Positions 1 to 6,706 of a DNA stretch of 23,343 bases are shown here, piece by piece. Position 1 is the stretch's first letter, and each line of letters starts with the position of its first letter. Below the pieces are notes generated by a model. It made no database searches and had not been told where the DNA came from. It worked only from the letters and a program-made list of their open reading frames with translations. The position numbers and the translations under genes were made by a program. Origin of the DNA: Candidatus Merdimorpha stercoravium (GTDB taxonomy: Bacteria > Bacteroidota > Bacteroidia > Flavobacteriales > UBA1820); the NCBI GenBank assembly GCA_018715295.1, contig DVLY01000056.1, positions 1-23,343 on the forward strand, in the 5' to 3' direction.

Positions 1-82
1 TATAAGCGTTGTTTCGTCGTTTTGTTTTTAAGGGGATAGGATCGTTTGTGTTTATCCGAAATAAACGGACGTTTAACCCATC

Positions 83-247
83 ATGTCTAATAACCCTTAC
101 ACTAAATTTGTCATGCAACACAAACATCTAACTTTCCGACACAACAAAATCGAGACTTACACTCCTCCGACCGCCACACTGGTCGAAGTAACCGTCGAGA
201 AAGGCTTTGCCGTCTCCCTGCCGGACGATGTGGTCAATCCCTGGTAA
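83..247 (+). CDS. Small conserved-looking protein of unknown function (54 aa)
   Basis: An ATG at 83 opens a 54-codon frame that ends in TAA at 245-247, only 19 bases before the start of the large lipoprotein. The product is charged and hydrophilic, with no signal peptide or membrane segment. It begins MSNNPYTKFV and ends in an acidic, aromatic tail reading EKGFAVSLPDDVVNPW. The tail resembles short peptides I associate with Bacteroidales loci, of the form 'EVTVEKGFA...DD...W', that sit beside fimbrillin-like lipoprotein genes; this is recollection, not a search. No function is known to me. The tight spacing and shared strand suggest co-transcription with the lipoprotein. The frame being open from a proper ATG and ending just before the next ATG supports reality; its short length is the main doubt. 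No clear TAnnTTTG promoter is visible in bases 1-82. Confidence 0.6.
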   Translation: MSNNPYTKFVMQHKHLTFRHNKIETYTPPTATLVEVTVEKGFAVSLPDDVVNPW

Positions 248-266
248 CCCTTATCCCACGAACACG

Positions 267-3200
267 ATGAAAAAACTATGCTTCCTGTTGAGTCTGGCTA
301 CGATCGTCGGACTCGGCTCCTGCTCGCGGGATTTCAGCGAGACCGATCCTGCTCCTTCGGCACAGGGGACCCACTCCCTGAAAGCCTCCATCGCACAAAG
401 CGAACCCTCCACCCGCACCGGTTTGGGCGACAAAGACGAAGAAAACGGCATAACCCCCCTGCTGTGGGTGGCCGGAGACCGCATCGCCGTAATCGACGAC
501 GCACAGCCCAATACCATATATCAGTACATCCTCGACCCTGCTGCCGCCGGACAAGCCGAAGGCACGTTTACCGTCAGCGAAGGGGATGGCGTCCAGGGCG
601 CTGCTTCCATCACGGCGTACTACCCTTATACGTTCTATTCGGCTTCGCAGGGGCTGTCCGTGCCCGCCACCCAACAATACAAGGAGGGTCGGACGATGGA
701 AACCGACATGCTCCCCATGTACGCCCATTCTTCCGGGGCGGAAGTAGGCGAGTTGGACTTCCATCCCGTTGCCGGGCTGATCAACCTGCAACTGACCAAA
801 AACGACAAACTGAACGAAAGCCGTCTGTTCTACTCCGTCAAACTGGTTTCCTCCCAGGATAATCTCGCCGGAAAAGGTTCCCTCTCGGACGACAGCGAAG
901 GGTACAAGGTGCTGACCATCGACGGGGACGACGCTTCGAAAGAGATCACCTTCTCTTTGGGCGAAAGCGGTTTGCCGCTCAAGGAAGGCGAAATCACCTC
1001 GCTGATGTTCGTCGTACCGGCCAAAACGTATAGTGCCTCCACGTTGAAATTCGTCCTCACGTACAAAAACAGTCCGGACGATGCCGACTTCCAGACCATC
1101 GACCTGCCCGTCCGCTCGGCCGTAGAGGTACAGCGCGGACATATCGTCAATTTTGCGGCAACCGATGTCGGCCTGTTGATTTCTGGCATCACCCCCAGCG
1201 AGGTAAAAGACGTCATCAATGAGGCCGCTACCACCGAAGGGATCGAAATCCCGCAAGTGATCGAAGTGGTCGGGATGGATGCCGGCGGGGAACACACCAT
1301 CGAACTCCCCACGGTGTACAATGAAACGGAAAACCAGGAAACCATCACCCTGGTGGCCACCGATGCGGCCGCCGGAACCACCATCAACGTGCAGGAGGCT
1401 GCCGAGGCTACGGGCGTGGCTCCCCAGCAGTACGTGAGCATCGCCAATGCTACCGACAATTCGTGCAACCTGGCCATCGAACTGCCCAACTCGACCGTTA
1501 CCCTCGACGGTACGTTCGAGAGCGTCGAAGCCACCACTGCCGACCAGACGCTCATCATCCCCTCGGGGACCGTCGTACAGAACCTGACGGTCAAACAAGG
1601 CTCGGTCAAGATCTACGGTACGGTCAAGAACCTGACTACCGCCCCCGACTGGAGCGGAGAGATCGTCCGCGGGATTTCCTCCCAGGAATGCTTCGACAAA
1701 GCCATGGAAAACGACGCCACGATCAACTATACGTTCGACTACGCTCTGATCGACCGCCCCATCCCGAACCTCGACGGAAAGGGACAAACGCTGGCGCTCC
1801 CGCTGAAAGTTTCGGCCGACGCGACCATTTCCAACCTCACCATCCGTCCTTCGGAATCCATCGAAGCCAACGGCATCACCATCCTTCAGGACAGCGTCGA
1901 TCTGTCGCTCAACGGAGTGGACATCTACGTTTCCTCCAACAACTCCTCCGCCGGGCTGAACACCGGACTGCTGATCGCCGAAGTGAACAACGTTACGGCC
2001 ACCTTGAAGGATTGCCACATCGTCGTGCCCAAGAGCTACCAGCGCGGCATCAACATGCATAGCGCAAAAACCGCCGGTACGACCACCGTTACCCTGGACA
2101 ACACCCACATCGGACCTACGCTCGAACCCCTGACCACGGATTACAGCCACGACACCTACACCCAGGAACAGATCGACGCGTTCAAAGCCCGCGTGGACAG
2201 CCGGGGCGTCAGCTTCGGCGGACCGCACAGCGCCCGCTACGTGCTGAACCTGCGGAACGGTTCGGTGATCGAAGGAGTATTCTACGCCATCAACTTCACG
2301 TACTACGCCGCTCCGGTAGAGATCAACGTGGATCGTTCGATCATCGACGGTCGCTGCGCCTTCAACATCTGGGCCAACGGCGAAGGAACGAAGATCAACG
2401 TAACGAACGGCTCGAAACTGGTGGGACGCAACTACTTCCCCGGTCCGACAGAGGTTTATGCCAATATCGTCATCGAAAGCAAAGCCAACGGACAGGCAGC
2501 CGAGAACAATGTCATCACCGTGCGCGACAGCGAATTCCACTGCTTCAACGAACCGCAAACCAATACCAACTGGCAATACGCGCTCGATGTCCGCTCCGAA
2601 GGGGTCAACACCATCCAGCTGCTGGGCGAGACCAAGATATACGACCACAGTGGACGCCTTCCCCATGCCATTGACGTAGGAAGCTGGAGCAACCGGTTCG
2701 TCATCGACCCGAGCGTATCCTTCGCCATGGGCATGGAAGGAGCGACCATCCTGCCGACCCACATCTGGGACGGATCCTCGTTCAAGTTCCCCGGGAAAGC
2801 CCTGGACGGCAAGTACTACATCGGCGAACCTTCCCAACTGGCCGTGCTCACCCTGCAGGTTCCCGAAGGGATGGACTTCGTGCTGGTGCGCGACCTGGAT
2901 CTGAACAACCAGCCCTGGCTGGCTAAATACCCCACTTCCGGCACCAAAGCCAATACGGTGGACGGCGGCGGCCACACCATCTACAACCTCAACACCGCGA
3001 CCAAAGCCTGGGATACGAAAACGGAATGCGCCGGATTGTTCTCGGCCTTTGCCGGTACGATCAAGGATCTCACGGTAGAAAATGCCACCGTGTATGGCTC
3101 GCGTTCGGGCGCACTCATCGGCCGACTGGACTCCGGTACGATTACCAATTGCCACGTGAAGAACGTTACCTTCACCGGAGGAGCACAGAAACGGGGCAGT

Positions 3201-3683
3201 CTGATCGGCTATGTGAGCGGACAAGGCGACATACTGATCGACGGCTGCACGGTCAATGGCGGAGTGATCAACAAAGATCCCCAGCCGACCGATGACAACG
3301 GAGAAATCATCACCGAAGAAAACGGCGGTGCCTCCACCCAGACCGGAGGCTTCATTGGCTACATCAGTTCTGCCGATCACAAGGTGGATATCCAAAATTG
3401 CGCCATCAGAAACGTAGTGGTGCACAGCGGAATGCTGTGGGATGCCTACGAACAATGCGCCTCGCACGAATTCATCGGCAACATCGCCAACACCAACAAA
3501 TACCCCAATGCGGTGTTTACGCTGACCAACAACACCATCGAAAGTTCCTCGTGCGATGCAGAAGTCCGCATGAACGACTATTTCGGATTCTGCTATACGG
3601 GAGACAGCGGTGAAGCCAATCCTTTCGGCCGGGTAGTGGTCGACGGAGAGGTTATCACCGAAGGCCCGGCCACCGGCGAATAA
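267..3683 (+). CDS. Fimbrillin-like / beta-helix surface lipoprotein with GLUG-like repeats
   Basis: A 1138-residue predicted surface lipoprotein. The chosen start, ATG 267, gives MKKLCFLLSLATIV followed by the lipobox LGSC with lipidated Cys19; an in-frame extension to 207 would overlap the small upstream gene and spoil the signal peptide. Residues about 40-315 resemble the N-terminal domain of Bacteroidales fimbrillin/Mfa-like proteins: a TRTGL segment, then the LLWVAGDRIAVID block, an AYYPY segment and a closing RGHIVNF strand. Residues about 330-900 are Asn/Thr/Val-rich strands with alternating hydrophobic residues (for example NVTATLKDCHIVV), suggesting a right-handed beta-helix. Residues about 920-1070 contain GLUG-like repeats (GLFSAFAGTIKDLTVENA, SGALIGRLDSGTITNCHV, GSLIGYVSG). 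Substrate or binding partner cannot be told. The gene follows a small peptide gene and ends at a strong terminator, so the two probably form a unit. It could be an adhesin, a fimbrial tip subunit or a glycan-binding protein. Confidence 0.8.
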   Translation: MKKLCFLLSLATIVGLGSCSRDFSETDPAPSAQGTHSLKASIAQSEPSTRTGLGDKDEENGITPLLWVAGDRIAVIDDAQPNTIYQYILDPAAAGQAEGTFTVSEGDGVQGAASITAYYPYTFYSASQGLSVPATQQYKEGRTMETDMLPMYAHSSGAEVGELDFHPVAGLINLQLTKNDKLNESRLFYSVKLVSSQDNLAGKGSLSDDSEGYKVLTIDGDDASKEITFSLGESGLPLKEGEITSLMFVVPAKTYSASTLKFVLTYKNSPDDADFQTIDLPVRSAVEVQRGHIVNFAATDVGLLISGITPSEVKDVINEAATTEGIEIPQVIEVVGMDAGGEHTIELPTVYNETENQETITLVATDAAAGTTINVQEAAEATGVAPQQYVSIANATDNSCNLAIELPNSTVTLDGTFESVEATTADQTLIIPSGTVVQNLTVKQGSVKIYGTVKNLTTAPDWSGEIVRGISSQECFDKAMENDATINYTFDYALIDRPIPNLDGKGQTLALPLKVSADATISNLTIRPSESIEANGITILQDSVDLSLNGVDIYVSSNNSSAGLNTGLLIAEVNNVTATLKDCHIVVPKSYQRGINMHSAKTAGTTTVTLDNTHIGPTLEPLTTDYSHDTYTQEQIDAFKARVDSRGVSFGGPHSARYVLNLRNGSVIEGVFYAINFTYYAAPVEINVDRSIIDGRCAFNIWANGEGTKINVTNGSKLVGRNYFPGPTEVYANIVIESKANGQAAENNVITVRDSEFHCFNEPQTNTNWQYALDVRSEGVNTIQLLGETKIYDHSGRLPHAIDVGSWSNRFVIDPSVSFAMGMEGATILPTHIWDGSSFKFPGKALDGKYYIGEPSQLAVLTLQVPEGMDFVLVRDLDLNNQPWLAKYPTSGTKANTVDGGGHTIYNLNTATKAWDTKTECAGLFSAFAGTIKDLTVENATVYGSRSGALIGRLDSGTITNCHVKNVTFTGGAQKRGSLIGYVSGQGDILIDGCTVNGGVINKDPQPTDDNGEIITEENGGASTQTGGFIGYISSADHKVDIQNCAIRNVVVHSGMLWDAYEQCASHEFIGNIANTNKYPNAVFTLTNNTIESSSCDAEVRMNDYFGFCYTGDSGEANPFGRVVVDGEVITEGPATGE

Positions 3684-3712
3684 ACCGCTTCCCGGTCTTT
3701 TCACCAAATATG

Positions 3713-3749
3713 CACCCGGGAGATCCAAGGATCTCCCGGGTGTTTTTTT
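3713..3749 (+). terminator. Rho-independent terminator of the lipoprotein unit
   Basis: A perfect 14-bp stem (CACCCGGGAGATCC at 3713-3726 with its complement at 3729-3742) has a two-base AA loop and is followed directly by seven T at 3743-3749. It begins 30 bases after the lipoprotein stop codon. Confidence 0.92.
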
Positions 3750-3753
3750 GCAC

Positions 3754-3786
3754 AAAAAAAGCCTTGCAACCCTTTCGCTGCAAGGC
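3754..3786 (-). terminator. Rho-independent terminator of tRNA-Leu
   Basis: On the minus strand, GCCTTGCA (3786-3779) pairs with TGCAAGGC (3768-3761) across a ten-base loop. Seven T follow (A run 3754-3760 on the plus strand). It lies just past the 3' end of tRNA-Leu and back to back with the terminator of the lipoprotein unit. Confidence 0.88.
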
Positions 3787-3794
3787 CTTGTCCG

Positions 3795-3879
3795 TACTCG
3801 GGATGGGACTCGAACCCACACGGACATTTCTGTCCAAAGGATTTTAAGTCCTTCGTGTCTACCATTTCACCACCCGAGC
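3795..3879 (-). tRNA. tRNA-Leu (anticodon UAA)
   Basis: The minus strand folds as a class II tRNA of 85 nt. The acceptor stem is GCTCGGG with CCCGAGT (first pair G-U) and discriminator A. The D arm carries GGTGAAATGGTAGAC, the anticodon stem-loop GGACTTAAAATCC holds anticodon TAA, the long variable arm is GGACAGAAATGTCC, and the T arm contains GGGTTCGAGTCCC. The long variable arm and A73 fit leucine. CCA is not encoded, as is usual in Bacteroidota. Confidence 0.96.
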
Positions 3880-3904
3880 ATCCGCCCGGAAAAATCGAGC
3901 GGGA

Positions 3905-3912
3905 CAAAGGTA
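3905..3912 (-). promoter_or_regulatory. Probable -7 promoter element for tRNA-Leu
   Basis: The minus strand reads TACCTTTG, an exact match to the Bacteroidota -7 consensus TAnnTTTG, about 26 bases upstream of the mature tRNA 5' end. No good TTTG is found 19-21 bases further upstream, so the -33 element is weak or absent. Confidence 0.55.
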
Positions 3913-4018
3913 AAGATTTTTTGCCACTTTGCCGTTATCGAATGCTCTTCTCCGAGGCCCTTCGCACAAAAACACAGAAAATCAAGAGAAAAAGACCGTT
4001 CGTCCGGATTCTTTTCAG

Positions 4019-4026
4019 TAGATTTG
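4019..4026 (+). promoter_or_regulatory. Possible -7 promoter element for the radical SAM gene
   Basis: TAGATTTG matches TAnnTTTG exactly, on the strand of the radical SAM gene. No convincing -33 TTTG lies at the right distance. If used, the transcript would have a 5' leader of roughly 150 bases. Apart from this element and the tRNA promoter on the other strand, I see no gene in 3880-4181. Confidence 0.4.
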
Positions 4027-4181
4027 TCCATCTTAGCAACACTTCCCTGCCATGGCACGAAAGATCACGTTCCCCGTCCCTCCGACCGGGCGGAAATACA
4101 GCCACCCGACCAGGCCGATGCCATAGCCTCCGGGATAGCTCCTTTGCCCCGTCAACAAACCCTATCATACGCGAACAAAGC

Positions 4182-5063
4182 ATGGAACAGGAAGAAATCA
4201 TTCGCCAGATCGATGTACGAAGCGTGATGACCCGCTCGTCCCTGCCTGTGGGTGGCTACTCGGTCAATCCCTACGTAGGATGCCCCCATGCCTGCAAATA
4301 CTGCTACGCTTCGTTCATGAAACGCTTCACCGGTCATACCGAGCCCTGGGGAACGTTTCTCGATGTCAAACATTGGAAACCTATCGACAATCCGCACAAA
4401 TACGACGGGCAACGCGTGGTCATCGGCTCGGTAACCGACGGTTACAACCCCTACGAGAAAGACTTCCTGCGCACTCGCCGGCTGCTGGAAGAGCTGCAGG
4501 GCAGCCAAGCCGAAATCCTGGTCTGCACCAAATCGGATCTGGTTCTGCGCGACGTGGACCTGCTCAAGCAGTTCCCTCGGGTTACGGTCTCCTGGTCCAT
4601 CAACACGCTCGACGAAACCTTCCGCGCCGACATGGACCGGGCAGTGAGCATCGAACGTCGGCTCGAGGCCATGCGGGAGGTCTACCAAGCGGGTATCCGC
4701 ACCGTTTGCTTCATTTCGCCCATCTTCCCGGGCATTACCGAAGTAAAAGCCATCATCGAACGGGTAAAGGATTTCACAGACCTCATCTGGATGGAAAATC
4801 TCAACTTGCGCGGACAATTCAAAGGAACGATCATGTCTTACATCCGGGAAAAATACCCGGAACTCTATCCCCTGTACGAACAGATCTACAACCACCGCAA
4901 GACCGACTACTGGCAAGCCCTCGAACACGAAATGGCCGCCTATGCCGCACAGCACGGCTTCCCGTATCGGGTAAACGACCTGCCGTACGGTCGCTCCGAA
5001 AAGGGGCATCCTACGCTGGTTAACTACTTTTACCATGAAAAAATCCGTCTGAACCCTCGGTAA
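4182..5063 (+). CDS. Radical SAM protein, 'mobile pair protein B' / spore photoproduct lyase-like family
   Basis: A 293-residue radical SAM enzyme. The [4Fe-4S]/SAM-binding motif is CPHACKYC (Cys34, Cys38, Cys41; Cx3Cx2C), preceded by GGYSVNPYVG and followed by YASFMKRFTGHTEPWG. Further blocks IGSVTDGYNPYEKDF, VSWSINTLDE and ISPIFPGIT fit the SPL-like (COG1533) barrel. I recognise the whole as resembling proteins annotated 'radical SAM mobile pair protein B', normally encoded beside a second radical SAM protein A. No partner A is present in this window. The ATG at 4182 is chosen because homology-like sequence starts there; the frame stays open to 3855 but would run through the tRNA-Leu gene. 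The substrate is unknown, and it is unclear whether B acts without A. It sits next to a tRNA gene, a common place for acquired genes, but no attachment site or integrase is visible. Confidence 0.85.
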   Translation: MEQEEIIRQIDVRSVMTRSSLPVGGYSVNPYVGCPHACKYCYASFMKRFTGHTEPWGTFLDVKHWKPIDNPHKYDGQRVVIGSVTDGYNPYEKDFLRTRRLLEELQGSQAEILVCTKSDLVLRDVDLLKQFPRVTVSWSINTLDETFRADMDRAVSIERRLEAMREVYQAGIRTVCFISPIFPGITEVKAIIERVKDFTDLIWMENLNLRGQFKGTIMSYIREKYPELYPLYEQIYNHRKTDYWQALEHEMAAYAAQHGFPYRVNDLPYGRSEKGHPTLVNYFYHEKIRLNPR

Positions 5064-5152
5064 CACAAGGACGGGAGTAGCCCCCCCGCGTCCCAAAAAC
5101 CACTGCTTTGCAAAGTCGAACACTCCTATTCTTTTCCCAAAACCGTCCACCC

Positions 5153-6112
5153 ATGAAACTGCTCCTGGTGCTTGTCTCGACACTCCTGCTGTCGTCCTGC
5201 GCCTCCCTGTTCAACCCGGAAGATTGCCGGACGGACTTCCGATCCCCCATACCGAGAACCGTCCTCATCGACTCCACCACGATCCAGGTGCAACCCGGCA
5301 AAGCCACCCCCATGGCTTTCGTACGGGGGAACCAAGCGAAAGAAGCGGTACTGATCACCGACACCCGCACCGACACCATCGAGGTCCGTCCCCGGTGGAG
5401 CGAAGCCTATTACTTCAACTTCGCCACCTGCGGGATAGGCTTTCTCTTCGACGGCAAGACCCCGAAAAAATGGAAATACCCCTCGACCCTGCGCCTTACC
5501 GACCGGTACATCGACAGACATCGCAAAGGTGCCGACCCGTATGCGGACTATCGGTATGCCGACAAAGGCTCCTGGAACCTCCACATAAGCCTCCCATACG
5601 CCAATGCCTTCTACTCGGCCTATGGAAAGGAAAACCAGTGGGGGGCGGGATTTCTGGGACTGTCCCTGGGGCTGTCCTACCACACGAGCGACAAGACATT
5701 CGTCAACCTCTCCGCCGCCGGCATCCTGGACTCCGAAATACCGATCCCCGTCGCGATCGATTATGAAAGCCCCCAGGTCAAGGACCACCGGTATTCGATC
5801 CTGGCCAACCTGTCGAACAATCACCTGCTGCTGCAAAAAAGGCTTTCCCTGGGATACGGCCTCTCGTACGGATACGACACCTGGAATACGATCCACCACG
5901 GGATAGCCCAAGAGGGGGAAAAACAGGAAAACATCTACCGCACCTCGCATTCCCTGGGGTTTGTCTTTCCCGTGTATTACTACACCCGGCGCAGCTTTTA
6001 CCTGGGGATGGTCTATCGCCCCATGCTCGTGCAGTTCGCCCACGGGGCGCATTTCAAGTACCAGCACACCATCAGTTTCGATTTCGGATGGCGCATCCGG
6101 CTGACCCGATAA
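5153..6112 (+). CDS. Predicted lipoprotein with beta-strand-rich C-terminal half, function unknown
   Basis: A 319-residue protein starting MKLLLVLVSTLLLSSC, a lipoprotein signal peptide with lipobox LSSC and Cys16. The ATG at 5153 gives a clean signal; an earlier in-frame TTG at 5108 would not. Residues about 30-110 carry a short strand-rich domain (for example TIQVQPGKATPMAFV) containing one Cys in ATCGIGF. Residues about 140-319 show many short amphipathic strands with glycine and aromatic residues (GAGFLGLSLGLSYHT, LGYGLSYGYDTW, SLGFVFPVYYYTRRSFYLGMVYRP, ending ISFDFGWRIRLTR), the look of an outer-membrane barrel or barrel-like domain. I do not recognise the family. It begins 89 bases after the radical SAM gene on the same strand, so co-transcription is possible but not shown. 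Confidence 0.7.
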   Translation: MKLLLVLVSTLLLSSCASLFNPEDCRTDFRSPIPRTVLIDSTTIQVQPGKATPMAFVRGNQAKEAVLITDTRTDTIEVRPRWSEAYYFNFATCGIGFLFDGKTPKKWKYPSTLRLTDRYIDRHRKGADPYADYRYADKGSWNLHISLPYANAFYSAYGKENQWGAGFLGLSLGLSYHTSDKTFVNLSAAGILDSEIPIPVAIDYESPQVKDHRYSILANLSNNHLLLQKRLSLGYGLSYGYDTWNTIHHGIAQEGEKQENIYRTSHSLGFVFPVYYYTRRSFYLGMVYRPMLVQFAHGAHFKYQHTISFDFGWRIRLTR

Positions 6113-6121
6113 AAAATACTA

Positions 6122-6178
6122 CCGCCAGTTGCTCATCTCTCTTCCCACTTCCCCCTTCCCATTTTTTGCAACTGACGG
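6122..6178. repeat. Inverted repeat with polypyrimidine loop
   Basis: CCGCCAGTTGC at 6122-6132 and GCAACTGACGG at 6168-6178 form an 11-bp inverted repeat with a single non-complementary position. On the minus strand that position is a G-U pair. The 35-base spacer is almost purely pyrimidine on the plus strand. It follows the lipoprotein stop by 9 bases, but no T run follows on either strand, so it is not a normal terminator. Confidence 0.6.
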
Positions 6179-6235
6179 ACAATGCCCCGTCGGGTCCAAA
6201 GCCTCGTTTTCACAAATCCTGACATTCAACCCCAC

Positions 6236-6272
6236 AAAAAAAGGTTGCTTCCTTGATAGGAAGCAACCTTTT
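6236..6272 (-). terminator. Bidirectional intrinsic terminator after the tRNA-Gly pair
   Basis: A perfect 10-bp stem (GGTTGCTTCC at 6243-6252, GGAAGCAACC at 6259-6268) has a six-base loop. On the minus strand seven T follow (plus-strand A run 6236-6242), ending the tRNA-Gly transcript 25 bases after the second tRNA. On the plus strand four T follow, so it may also end transcripts from the lipoprotein gene. Confidence 0.88.
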
Positions 6273-6297
6273 CAAAAGCGATCCTTCACAAGATCCG

Positions 6298-6369
6298 AGC
6301 GGAAAACGGGATTCGGACCCGCGACCCCCACCTTGGCAAGGTGGTGCTCTACCACTGAGCTATTTCCGC
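6298..6369 (-). tRNA. tRNA-Gly (anticodon GCC)
   Basis: The minus strand gives a 72-nt tRNA: acceptor GCGGAAA with TTTCCGC, D arm AGCTCAGTGGTAGAGC, anticodon loop TTGCCAA with anticodon GCC, and T arm CGGGTCCGAATCCCG. The discriminator is U, as in most bacterial tRNA-Gly. CCA is not encoded. It is the second gene of a two-tRNA transcript, 24 bases after tRNA-Gly(CCC). Confidence 0.96.
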
Positions 6370-6393
6370 AATGCGTGTCAGAAAAACTTGTCG

Positions 6394-6466
6394 AGCGGAA
6401 AACGGGGCTCGAACCCGCGACCCCGACCTTGGGAAGGTCGTGCTCTACCAACTGAGCTATTTCCGC
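6394..6466 (-). tRNA. tRNA-Gly (anticodon CCC)
   Basis: The minus strand gives a 73-nt tRNA with the same acceptor stem as its neighbour (GCGGAAA with TTTCCGC, discriminator U). The D arm is AGCTCAGTTGGTAGAGC, the anticodon stem-loop CGACCTTCCCAAGGTCG has anticodon CCC, and the T arm contains GGGTTCGAGCCC. Its near identity to the adjacent tRNA-Gly(GCC) suggests a tandem duplication followed by anticodon change. Confidence 0.95.
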
Positions 6467-6505
6467 CTCTTCGCACCGCAGTGGCACACGGCGCATACAG
6501 GACTG

Positions 6506-6537
6506 CAAATATAGCGTGCTTAATTTTTTCTACCAAA
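6506..6537 (-). promoter_or_regulatory. Promoter of the tRNA-Gly pair
   Basis: On the minus strand TTTG (6537-6534) is followed after exactly 20 bases by TATATTTG (6513-6506). This is a full match to the Bacteroidota housekeeping promoter (-33 TTTG, -7 TAnnTTTG). Transcription would start near 6500, about 35 bases before the mature 5' end of tRNA-Gly(CCC). From 6538 to 6706 I see no gene, only a short GGGG/CCCC hairpin without a T run near the end of ilvA. Confidence 0.85.
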
Positions 6538-6706
6538 TTTTTTTTCGCATCCCCCCCTGCACGCCGCTTTTCCCTCTTTTTTGCATCGGGAAGTATCCCT
6601 CCAGGAATGTCTCCCCGCACCGCCAAGCCCAGGCCGGGGAAAAAGTGCATCGCTTCCGGACAAGCGGGTCGTCGCCGCGCCCGGCTCCGGGGGACAAAAG
6701 CCCCTG

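Noticed and set aside
276..3827. A 1183-codon open frame on the minus strand opposite the fimbrillin-like lipoprotein
   Set aside because: It mirrors the coding frame of the real gene, is rich in Gly/Val/Asp/Arg without any recognisable domain, and overlaps a clear lipoprotein with signal peptide and terminator. High GC makes stop codons rare on the opposite strand.
4052..4126. 24-codon frame (MARKITFPVPP...) upstream of the radical SAM gene
   Set aside because: Proline- and arginine-rich, no relation to any regulated pathway nearby and no hairpin to form a switch; likely chance.
3855..4181. 109-codon N-terminal extension of the radical SAM protein
   Set aside because: It would start inside the tRNA-Leu gene on the opposite strand, and family-like sequence begins only at the ATG at 4182.
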